The notes below the pieces were generated by a model, which was given only the letters and a program-made list of their open reading frames with translations, ran no database searches and had not been told where the DNA came from. Both the position numbers and the translations under genes were made by a program. This document shows, piece by piece, positions 57,423 through 64,000 of a stretch of 64,000 nt of DNA (the stretch's first letter is position 1; every line of letters starts with the position of its first letter). Source of the DNA: Salinibacillus xinjiangensis (GTDB lineage: Bacteria; Bacillota; Bacilli; Bacillales; Alkalibacillaceae); the NCBI RefSeq assembly GCF_009649735.1, contig NZ_WJNH01000011.1:1-64000 (forward strand), read 5' to 3'.

Positions 57423-57938
57423 CTATATAGACCCTGCTATAATTTTGATTTCATACTCTTCTATTGGATGCCCAAGACTTACTTCCACCTCGGTCCCCCA
57501 TGTTTCAACACTTAAAAAGGTTTCTTCCTCTTCATCTACATAATCACCATAATGGATGGTGCGCCCACTCAATTGCTTACTTCTTCCTTGTCCATGGACC
57601 TGGGCATTTCCTTCTTCCTCTAAATGATAAGTCTTACCTTCATAGTTTAATGTTTTGGGAAACGTCTCTGATACAGGCAATTGGACAGTTTTATAAACCC
57701 CTAACTCGAGTTCATCATCCATCTCAGCAGATAACCAAATTGTGTTCTTTCCCTCTAGAAGTTGATATGCTGTCCACTCATAACCATGATCACGATAGAC
57801 AATTTTACCTACCACTTCATAATCCACAAGGTCATAAGAAACAATATCCCCAACTTCCATATTTAAAACGGTTCGTTCTTTTACCTCTTGTTGATTAGAT
57901 TGATTCTTTTTACTAAATAATCTTGAAAAAATCCCCAA
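57423..57938 (-). CDS. DUF4178 protein (YjfK-like), TTG start
   Basis: A 171-residue soluble protein with a DUF4178 domain (VGDIVSYDLVDYEVVGKIVYRDHGYEW, split, then WTAYQLLEGKNTIWLSAE). The frame runs up to 57998, but that codon lies upstream of the predicted transcription start. The TTG at 57938 (MGIFSRLFSKK) has AGAGGTGA upstream, and lies 38 bases behind the sigma-W start point. It is first gene of the five-gene operon. DUF4178 proteins co-occur with PspA and DUF350 in E. coli yjfIJKLMC. No enzymatic motif is evident. Confidence 0.85.
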   Translation of the reverse strand: MGIFSRLFSKKNQSNQQEVKERTVLNMEVGDIVSYDLVDYEVVGKIVYRDHGYEWTAYQLLEGKNTIWLSAEMDDELELGVYKTVQLPVSETFPKTLNYEGKTYHLEEEGNAQVHGQGRSKQLSGRTIHYGDYVDEEEETFLSVETWGTEVEVSLGHPIEEYEIKIIAGSI

Positions 57939-57982
57939 ACATTTCACCTCTTTTCTACCCAAGATTCTCATGTAATATGTAA

Positions 57983-58008
57983 TACGAAACAAATACAAAA
58001 TAGTTTCA
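57983..58008 (-). promoter_or_regulatory. Sigma-W-type promoter of the DUF4178-pspA operon
   Basis: On the minus strand TGAAAC (58008-58003), exactly 16 bases, CGTA (57986-57983), a perfect sigma-W consensus. Transcription would begin near 57976, which decides in favour of the downstream TTG start codon. Confidence 0.87.
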
Positions 58009-58152
58009 TTAATAAAATATATTTTTTGAACCTTAAGGAATTTACCCTACATACCTCATTCCCATTAATTATTATACCAAAGGTGGGGAAAGGAAATGCC
58101 AAAAATACTTATTAGAATTTAGACATCTTTATAAACATATTGCTTGTAGCTA

Positions 58153-58191
58153 TAAAAAAATCCCGCTGACTTATTACTATTCAGCGGGATT
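58153..58191 (-). terminator. Terminator after ald
   Basis: AATCCCGCTGA pairs with TCAGCGGGATT around an 11-base loop, followed by TTTTTTATAG on the minus strand. Confidence 0.9.
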
Positions 58192-58198
58192 CTTCGCT

Positions 58199-59314
58199 TT
58201 ATTTTAACAGATTATCTACACTTGAATGTTCAAGCTGGTGAGCATCCGCTACAGCTTCATACGTTACAAAGCCATTTAATGTATTAATCCCTTTTCGTAA
58301 AGCTTGATTATCTCGGCATGCTTGTCCATATCCTTTGTTCGCAATTTGTAGTGCGTAAGGTACGGTTACATTCGTAAGAGCTATGGTTGATGTTCTTGGT
58401 ACCGCTCCTGGCATATTTGCTACTGCATAGTGCAATACCCCATGCTTCTCATAGGTTGGATTGTCATGGGTCGTGATTCGATCTGAGGTTGCTACAATTC
58501 CACCTTGGTCAATGGCAACATCCACAATGACAGAGCCGTCTGTCATGGATTGAACCATTTCTTCGGTTACCAATCTCGGTGCTTTTGCCCCAGGAATTAA
58601 TACAGCCCCAACGAGTAAATCTGATTCCTTAACTGTTTCAGCAATGTTCAATGGGTTTGACATCATTGTATTTATTTTAGAACCAAAAATGTCATCAAGC
58701 TCACGTAGCCTCTCAGGATTTAAATCAACAATCGTAACGTCAGCACCAAGACCAACAGCGATTTTCGCCGCATTGGTACCCACAACACCTCCGCCAATTA
58801 CCGTTACCTTACCACGGCGCACACCTGGAACTCCTCCTAATAGAATTCCTTTTCCGCCCTTTGACTTTTCGAGGAATTGCGCACCGATTTGAGAAGCCAT
58901 TCGGCCCGCAACCTCACTCATTGGCGTTAACAATGGCAATGAACCATTCTTTAATTGGACAGTCTCATAAGCTATTCCTACGACTTTCTTATCAATCATG
59001 GCCTTCGTCAATTCTGGTTCTGCTGCAAGATGTAAGTATGTAAATAAAATAAGTCCTTCATAAAAATAATCGTATTCCTCTGGTAATGGCTCTTTCACCT
59101 TCATTACCATTTCCTTATTCCATGCATCACTTGCGGTTGGAACAATAGTTGCACCGGCATCAGCGTATTGATCATCTGTGAAACCAGAGCCCATTCCAGC
59201 CTCCGTTTCAATATATACCTCATGACCAGCATTCTTTAATGTTAATACTCCAGCTGGCGTTAATGCGACTCGATTTTCGTTATTTTTCATCTCTCTTGGT
59301 ACCCCTATTTTCAT
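58199..59314 (-). CDS. ald: Alanine dehydrogenase
   Basis: Reversible NAD-dependent deamination of L-alanine to pyruvate, important for alanine use and for sporulation energy in Bacillus. The 371-residue hexameric enzyme starts [20 protein letters not shown]. It has the NAD-binding motif [17 protein letters not shown], catalytic His in FTYLHLAAE, and Asp in VDVAIDQGG. The ATG has GGAGG. It is a single transcription unit with a strong terminator. In B. subtilis ald is elsewhere on the chromosome. Confidence 0.97.
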   Translation of the reverse strand: MKIGVPREMKNNENRVALTPAGVLTLKNAGHEVYIETEAGMGSGFTDDQYADAGATIVPTASDAWNKEMVMKVKEPLPEEYDYFYEGLILFTYLHLAAEPELTKAMIDKKVVGIAYETVQLKNGSLPLLTPMSEVAGRMASQIGAQFLEKSKGGKGILLGGVPGVRRGKVTVIGGGVVGTNAAKIAVGLGADVTIVDLNPERLRELDDIFGSKINTMMSNPLNIAETVKESDLLVGAVLIPGAKAPRLVTEEMVQSMTDGSVIVDVAIDQGGIVATSDRITTHDNPTYEKHGVLHYAVANMPGAVPRTSTIALTNVTVPYALQIANKGYGQACRDNQALRKGINTLNGFVTYEAVADAHQLEHSSVDNLLK

Positions 59315-59434
59315 CTTATAACCTCCTTACTGATTCATAATTAAGATAACAAAAAAATAGTGATAAAGATATAAAAAAATATGAAAGCCCTTTCATAACC
59401 ATAATCCTATCATGAATAATGGAAAATAGATAGG

Positions 59435-60193
59435 TTAACGATGTCGATTGATGACATCTAATCCACCGGTAATATCCATAACTGTCCCTGTAATCATATC
59501 TGAGGCATCGTTACAGAAAAACAGAACGGCTCTAGCTATATCCTCTCCTGTACCCGATCGTCCAACTGGTGTTTGTTCATCGTTGTATTTTCGACTGTCC
59601 ATGATATTAGACTCTTTCATTTTACCGATAATATTTCCAGGACACACCATATTAGATGTAATGCCATGTTCCGCTTCCTCATAGGCAATGGATTTCGTTA
59701 AGGAAACTAAACCTGATTTAGCTGCAGCAAATGCAGAACGGTAGATCCATCCTGGTGCATCCTGAGCCCCTTGAAAGCCATAGTTAACAATGCGCCCAAA
59801 TTGCTGTCTTCTCATTATCGGTAATACATCCTTTAGTAAATGAAAAACCGCATCCAGGTTTCCTCTCATCATCTCATTCCACTCATCTATCTCATAATCC
59901 ATAAGCTTTTTACGTTCAAATATGTAAGGTCCAGCGTTATTTACTAAACAATCCACTCTTCCGAAACGTTCATATGCACTTCTGACTAAATCGGATAGCT
60001 GACCTGGATTGCACACGTCAATTTGAAGGATTTGCAGTGCATTTTCATATTTTTTAAAGGCCTGAGCTAATTCATCTGCCTTCTTATGATCACTTCGATA
60101 GGTAGCTGTAACAGAGTATCCATTTTCCAGCAGTTCCTCAGTTACTTTTCTTCCCAAACCCTTTGTCCCCGCCGTGACAATTGCATGTCTCAT
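59435..60193 (-). CDS. ytkK: Degenerate short-chain dehydrogenase/reductase, YtkK-like
   Basis: A Rossmann-fold SDR of 252 residues with the glycine motif TAGTKGLGRKV and the NNAGPYIFERKK segment. The catalytic residues are not standard. Where Ser is expected the sequence reads NYGFQGAQ, and the YxxxK motif reads FAAAK. This looks like a pseudoenzyme or an enzyme using other residues, as in its likely B. subtilis ortholog YtkK. The frame opens at 60265. The ATG at 60193 (MRHAIVTAG) has GGGGGAA upstream. Ligand and role are unknown. Confidence 0.82.
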   Translation of the reverse strand: MRHAIVTAGTKGLGRKVTEELLENGYSVTATYRSDHKKADELAQAFKKYENALQILQIDVCNPGQLSDLVRSAYERFGRVDCLVNNAGPYIFERKKLMDYEIDEWNEMMRGNLDAVFHLLKDVLPIMRRQQFGRIVNYGFQGAQDAPGWIYRSAFAAAKSGLVSLTKSIAYEEAEHGITSNMVCPGNIIGKMKESNIMDSRKYNDEQTPVGRSGTGEDIARAVLFFCNDASDMITGTVMDITGGLDVINRHR

Positions 60194-60370
60194 AAATATT
60201 CCCCCATTACTAAAAATTACCACTTTATAAATAGGTATTCCTATTTTACCATCTTCTACTAACATTATAAAGAAAACTTGGCTAGCGGCGCCAAGACGTA
60301 AGGTGCCAGCGATTCCCTAGTAGCACTTATACTAGCTACCGATTGAACTTATAAATTCTGATAGTATAAA

Positions 60371-60404
60371 ACAAGCGCTTTTCTTCTGGAAGAAAAGCGC
60401 TTGT
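60371..60404 (-). terminator. Terminator of the small gene at 60411
   Basis: ACAAGCGCTTTTCT and AGAAAAGCGCTTGT form a perfect 14-bp stem with a 6-base loop, directly after the stop codon. Confidence 0.85.
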
Positions 60405-60410
60405 ACACAT

Positions 60411-60536
60411 CTACTTTTCCCGAGCACGTGTGTCTGTTTCTGGTTCAATCAATCCACTTTGATAGCTCTCCGCAATTTGCTGAGTAATCATTTTCTCTTC
60501 CTTTTCTTCTCTATTCCTACCTTGCCTTTTCTTCAT
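60411..60536 (-). CDS. Small charged protein, 41 residues, unknown function
   Basis: A short frame reading MKKRQGRNREEKEEKM, then ITQQIAESYQSGLIEPETD and ending TRAREK. It is highly charged and probably helical. The ATG has a perfect AGGAGGTGG site 5 bases upstream, and a perfect terminator hairpin stands right behind the stop. Both make a real gene very likely despite its size. No family was recognised. Confidence 0.75.
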   Translation of the reverse strand: MKKRQGRNREEKEEKMITQQIAESYQSGLIEPETDTRAREK

Positions 60537-60670
60537 GTAATCCACCTCCTACCTGTTAGTATTTCTAATTGTTCACAAAACGCTCAAACCATATTCTGTC
60601 ATAGGAATATATACGCGATATAATGAAAAGGAGCAGAAAAATAAAAGGATATAGGAAGGGGTGGAATGAC

Positions 60671-61110
60671 ATGGAATTACAACATAAGCATATTCTAGTG
60701 GCTGTGGATGGATCAGATGCATCTGATACAGCTTTTGAAAAGGCGATTGAATTATGTAAGCGTCATCAACACCCGAACTTACCATCACTCATGTTATCGA
60801 TATCAAGTCATATAGCGGTTTTAATGCATATCAGATTAACATTATAGAAAACCTTGAGGAATACGGTAAAAAAATACTTGCAGGGTATAAAAATATGGCA
60901 CAAAAAGCAGGAATTGAATATGTGACCACACGTTTAGATAACGGCTCTCCGAAAATTAAAATACCCAAAACCATTGCTCCTGAAATTGGAGCAGACCTGA
61001 TCATATGCGGAGCAACAGGACACAATGCCGTTGAACGCTTTTTCATAGGCAGTGTTTTAGAAAATATAACACGATATGCTAAAGTTGATGTACTTGTAGT
61101 ACGTTGTTGA
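60671..61110 (+). pseudogene. Universal stress protein (UspA family), frameshifted
   Basis: The first 34 codons (MELQHKHILVAVDGSDAS, then AFEKAIELCKRH) are a normal UspA N-terminus with a good ribosome-binding site. At CCC (60772-60774) the frame shifts by one base. The in-frame product ends at 60847 with unrelated residues. The remainder continues in another frame from 60775 (ELTITHVIDIKSYSGFNAY to GATGHNAVERFFIGSV and YAKVDVLVVRC). The ATP-binding GATGHNAVERF-type motif is intact. A single missing base would restore the full protein of about 146 residues. A sequencing error is possible. Confidence 0.9.
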
Positions 61111-61157
61111 GTCTAAAATGCGAGACATGACCTTGTCATAATCCCCCATTTTAGACT
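61110..61157. terminator. Hairpin between convergent uspA and EcsC-like genes
   Basis: AGTCTAAAATG pairs with CATTTTAGACT. The right arm overlaps the stop codon of the EcsC-like gene. Confidence 0.65.
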
Positions 61158-61948
61158 GAAAAACCTTTATTCTTTAAGTAGCGATACTGATAAAAGGATA
61201 AGGCAAACTGGCCTACCTTTTTATTTACGTAGATCCTTGAGAAAACACTAGTTAACTCACTTAAAATAGAAATCCTCTTAATACGTTTACGGCTAGTTAG
61301 TCGAATAAATCCTATTTTACAAAAATAGGGGATCAATAAATCAAACAGCTTCTCATCACAATAACCTTTTTCAAAGTCAACAAATAATTCCCTCCCATCG
61401 GTGTCAGCCTTTAACTCTTGCCACATAGAATACTGATGCTTTTTAGGCAACACACTAGCGTAAAAAACCTTCAACGCTAACATCATTTCTCGTGGATTAT
61501 GCATTTCATGACCAAAAATATAACCAAGCGTTTGAATGAGCTGCATATTGGAAACAAGTATAAAAGGTAAATCCGATGCTAATAAGAGAAGGTGCCCCAC
61601 GCCAGTTATAGAACCCTGTATAGCTGACACCATCCTATTTTTCTTGAGAAATTGTTCTGCTATAACGGTCAACTCCCCAATTGATAACTTTTCCATGTCC
61701 TGTAATGTGTCAATGGAAACTCTATATGACATACCTGTCTTAATGATTTGCCGACGTATATTCAGTTGAAAAGAAGAGCTTTGCAAAACATGATATGTAT
61801 AAAGTAATACATCATCTATTTTTGCGAAAAGCTCTTCTTTCATTTCCATATCTCTATTTAAGAATGAGTGGTGCTGACGGATTTCCTGAACACGATCCAA
61901 TTCCTTTTCAAATGAACGTAATTCATTAATATAAAAGTTTTCACTCAA
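61151..61948 (-). CDS. EcsC-family protein
   Basis: A 265-residue protein resembling the EcsC family. A hydrophobic, glycine-containing core (IQGSITGVGHLLLLASDLPFILVSNMQLIQTLG, given in two halves around Leu) is its hallmark, followed by a region with HEMHNPREMMLALKVFYA. B. subtilis EcsC stands beside the Ecs ABC transporter, but here no transporter is adjacent. The function is unknown. It is transcribed toward uspA and followed upstream by ackA. The ATG has GGGGAGAGG. Confidence 0.75.
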   Translation of the reverse strand: MSENFYINELRSFEKELDRVQEIRQHHSFLNRDMEMKEELFAKIDDVLLYTYHVLQSSSFQLNIRRQIIKTGMSYRVSIDTLQDMEKLSIGELTVIAEQFLKKNRMVSAIQGSITGVGHLLLLASDLPFILVSNMQLIQTLGYIFGHEMHNPREMMLALKVFYASVLPKKHQYSMWQELKADTDGRELFVDFEKGYCDEKLFDLLIPYFCKIGFIRLTSRKRIKRISILSELTSVFSRIYVNKKVGQFALSFYQYRYLKNKGFSV

Positions 61949-62023
61949 GCGATCCTCTCCCCTTTTAGGGAATTTATTCTATACTACTCTATGAGTTCAA
62001 GAGAGGATCTAATACTTATGAAT

Positions 62024-63223
62024 TTAAATTTCACTTAAACGGACAGTGTCCCTAGCAATCATTACCTCTTCATTCGTTGGAATGATTATAACTTTAACCG
62101 GGGAGTGAGGATAATTCACAAATGCTTCTTTTCCTCTAACCTTGTTTAAAGCTGGGTCCCAGTAAACCCCCATAAATTCAAGTCCTTTTAGTACACGTTC
62201 ACGAATGGCTGTACTATTTTCACCTACACCTGCTGTGAAAATAATAGCATCAACGCCTGACATACGAGCTGCATAAGAACCAAGATATTTGTGAATACGT
62301 CCTGCAAAAACATCTAAAGCCAATTCAGCACGCTCGTTCCCTTCTTCTGCAGCTTGTTCAATATCTCTTAGGTCACTAGAAAAACCTGATAAGGCTAACA
62401 TTCCACTCTCTTTATTTAGGATATCCATAACCTCATTTGCATTTTTCCCTGTTTTATCCATGATAAATGGAATGAGGGCAGGGTCAATATTACCTGATCT
62501 TGTCCCCATTGTAACACCAGCAAGAGGAGTGAAGCCCATGGATGTATCAATTGATTGTCCACCTTCAATAGCTGCAATACTTGCACCATTTCCAAGGTGA
62601 CAAGAAATCAGTCTCAAATTCTCAACTGGCACTCCTAACAGCTCTGCTGCACGGACGGATACATATTTATGAGATGTACCATGGAATCCATATTTTCGTA
62701 TTCCGTATTTCTCATAGTATTCATATGGAAGACTATATAGATAAGACTGCTCTGGCATGGTTTGATGAAAAGCTGTATCAAATACTGCCACAGCTGGCGT
62801 ATTCGGTAAAATCTCCTGAAACGCTCGAATCCCAACTAAATTAGCTGGATTGTGCAAAGGAGCTAATTCCGATACTTCTTCAATTTCTTGGACCACTTCA
62901 TCCGTGATTAGAACGGAATCACTAAACTTTTCCCCGCCATGTACAACACGATGGCCAATCGCTTGGATTTCATTATAGGATTGAATAACTCCTGTTTTAA
63001 GAAGTTTTTCCAATAGTGTTTTGACTGCTACACCATGATCCTCGATATCCTTTGTTTCTGTATCCTTTTCATCATTAACCTCTATGGTGAAAATGGAATC
63101 ATTTAGTCCGATGCGTTCAACAAGACCTTTTGTTAGCACTTTTTCTTCTGGCATTTCGATTAATTGAAATTTTAACGAAGAGCTACCAGCATTTATTGCT
63201 AAAACTTTATTCACTTTCTTCAA
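62024..63223 (-). CDS. ackA: Acetate kinase
   Basis: Converts acetyl phosphate and ADP to acetate and ATP in overflow metabolism. ASKHA-fold, 399 residues. The N-terminal [40 protein letters not shown] and [13 protein letters not shown] motifs are intact. The ATG follows GAGGAGTTGAAG. A perfect cre site 86 bases upstream predicts activation by CcpA, as known for B. subtilis ackA. A 12-bp inverted repeat lies in the leader. Confidence 0.98.
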   Translation of the reverse strand: MKKVNKVLAINAGSSSLKFQLIEMPEEKVLTKGLVERIGLNDSIFTIEVNDEKDTETKDIEDHGVAVKTLLEKLLKTGVIQSYNEIQAIGHRVVHGGEKFSDSVLITDEVVQEIEEVSELAPLHNPANLVGIRAFQEILPNTPAVAVFDTAFHQTMPEQSYLYSLPYEYYEKYGIRKYGFHGTSHKYVSVRAAELLGVPVENLRLISCHLGNGASIAAIEGGQSIDTSMGFTPLAGVTMGTRSGNIDPALIPFIMDKTGKNANEVMDILNKESGMLALSGFSSDLRDIEQAAEEGNERAELALDVFAGRIHKYLGSYAARMSGVDAIIFTAGVGENSTAIRERVLKGLEFMGVYWDPALNKVRGKEAFVNYPHSPVKVIIIPTNEEVMIARDTVRLSEI

Positions 63224-63233
63224 CTCCTCATAT

Positions 63234-63289
63234 CTAACAGATTCACTTTTACGTTTCCCATAGATACTTTAAATTATTGAATCTGTTAG
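63234..63289 (-). promoter_or_regulatory. 12-bp inverted repeat in the ackA leader
   Basis: CTAACAGATTCA (63234-63245) and TGAATCTGTTAG (63278-63289) are perfect complements with a 32-base loop. The stem ends about 3 bases before the ackA ribosome-binding region. Confidence 0.6.
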
Positions 63290-63308
63290 CACAAGAAAGA
63301 AACCCCGC

Positions 63309-63323
63309 TGTGTCCGCTTTCAT
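63309..63323 (-). promoter_or_regulatory. cre (CcpA) site upstream of ackA
   Basis: Minus-strand ATGAAAGCGGACACA fits the catabolite-responsive consensus WTGNAANCGNWNNCA at every defined position. Confidence 0.8.
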
Positions 63324-63358
63324 GCCAATGTTTTTATTTTCTGTTTTTTACGACGGGC

Positions 63359-64000
63359 CTATTTTTGATTATGGAACCAATAATCAATTTCATTTAACGT
63401 CTTATCCATGGCACGCACATCCTTAAATGATGGGAGCTGTGCCATTAAAACTTGTTTAGGGTTTGTAGTTTGAATGCCTTTCTTTTGCAATATAAAAATA
63501 CTCTTAGCATTTTGTTCGGATTTAAACATAGATGATGGCAACTGTAAGATTCCTTGGACATGTGCGTGTTCATGTAGAAATTGGTGTAATTGATCGGAAT
63601 GATCACTATCGAACATGAAGTTTGGTATCAGCAGAAATAAATAACCACCAGCAATTGTATAATTCAAGCTTTGTTCAATAAATAAGTGATGTGCATAAGA
63701 ATGCTGTCCATCAGCCTTTAGTTTAAAGCTTTTTGCCTGCTCGTCATCTGGGTAATACCCCACTGGTAAATCTGATACGACTACATCAACTGGTTCAAGC
63801 AATAAATCACGTAAGCTATCCTGATGGAAAAATTCAATCCCAAAATGCTGTAAGTTTGCATTCATGTACGCAAGCTGAATTAAAGTTGGGTCAACTTCAC
63901 TCCCATAGGCAGCTATGTTTTTTTCAACTTGATTCATAACAGCTGTTAATAAATTTCCTGTCCCACAGGCCGGATCAAATATTCGAATATCCTTCTTTTC
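63359..64000 (-). CDS. ytxK: Class I SAM-dependent methyltransferase YtxK (partial)
   Basis: The gene enters from beyond the window's right edge. Its frame is open to base 64000, so the ATG at 63937 is internal and the N-terminus is missing. The visible 213 codons hold the N6-adenine-methyltransferase-like signature IFDPACGTGNLLTAV, the SAM-binding GSEVDPTLIQLA and the catalytic VVSDLPVGYYPDDEQA (NPPY-like, with SDLP). In B. subtilis ytxK lies next to ackA in the same order. Its substrate is unknown; the fold is of DNA-methylase type. Confidence 0.92.
   Translation of the reverse strand, partial: EKKDIRIFDPACGTGNLLTAVMNQVEKNIAAYGSEVDPTLIQLAYMNANLQHFGIEFFHQDSLRDLLLEPVDVVVSDLPVGYYPDDEQAKSFKLKADGQHSYAHHLFIEQSLNYTIAGGYLFLLIPNFMFDSDHSDQLHQFLHEHAHVQGILQLPSSMFKSEQNAKSIFILQKKGIQTTNPKQVLMAQLPSFKDVRAMDKTLNEIDYWFHNQK

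Overview
The window is a chromosomal segment of an AT-rich, spore-forming member of the Bacillaceae. The gene order follows the Bacillus subtilis pheT to ackA region closely (pheTS, sspI, ysdCBA, rplT-rpmI-infC, thrS, dnaIB, nrdR, gapB/speD, coaE, polA, phoPR, mdh-icd-citZ, pyk-pfkA, accDA, ytsJ, dnaE, ytrHI, nrnA, ytoI, ackA, ytxK). Sporulation genes (sspI, ytxC, ytaF, ytrH, ytrI) point to an endospore former. The genus cannot be fixed from the sequence alone; a halotolerant or marine Bacillaceae genus is a guess. Most genes lie on the minus strand.

Layout. 1-5.0 kb: a repeat element, then pheST with a T-box leader and a TrmH-type methyltransferase. 5.1-11 kb: sspI, an M42 peptidase, dUTPase, ysdB, membrane proteins and a cystine-type ABC transporter (tcyABC-like). 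11-18.6 kb: the translation and replication block infC-rpmI-rplT with an L20-type leader, thrS with a T-box, ytxC, dnaI, dnaB and nrdR. 18.7-20.5 kb: speD and gapB with CcpN-like operators. 20.5-21.2 kb: a complete copy of a two-module inverted-repeat element. 21.2-30.7 kb: coaE, ytaF, mutM, polA, hflC, hflK, phoR, phoP. 30.7-34.8 kb: a MaoC-like protein and the TCA genes mdh, icd, citZ. 35-45 kb: ytwI, ytvI, fxsA, a third element copy, pyk, pfkA, accA, accD, a GntR regulator and malic enzyme, then a gene-free stretch with 52-bp tandem repeats. 45-53 kb: dnaE, ytrHI, a small ORF behind a strong promoter and hairpin leader, nrnA, ytpI, ytoI. 53-58 kb: ytkL and a five-gene operon (DUF4178, PspA, DUF4247 lipoprotein, DUF350, membrane aminopropyltransferase-like). 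58-64 kb: ald, a degenerate SDR, a small gene, a frameshifted uspA, an EcsC-like protein, ackA and the start-truncated ytxK.

The most interesting threads are two. First, three sigma-W-type promoters, each TGAAAC-N16-CGTA, stand before ysdB, before hflKC and before the DUF4178-pspA operon. Together they suggest a local envelope-stress regulon joining SPFH proteins, PspA, DUF350 and a polyamine-synthase-like membrane enzyme. Second, a dispersed, terminally inverted, two-module element occurs three times. Each module exists either as a full long hairpin or collapsed to a single arm, and one copy carries a nested hairpin insertion flanked by 7-bp direct repeats. Several operator candidates (CcpN, CcpA cre, a GntR/FadR palindrome, PhoP boxes, sigma-E) link the central-carbon and sporulation genes to their expected regulators.
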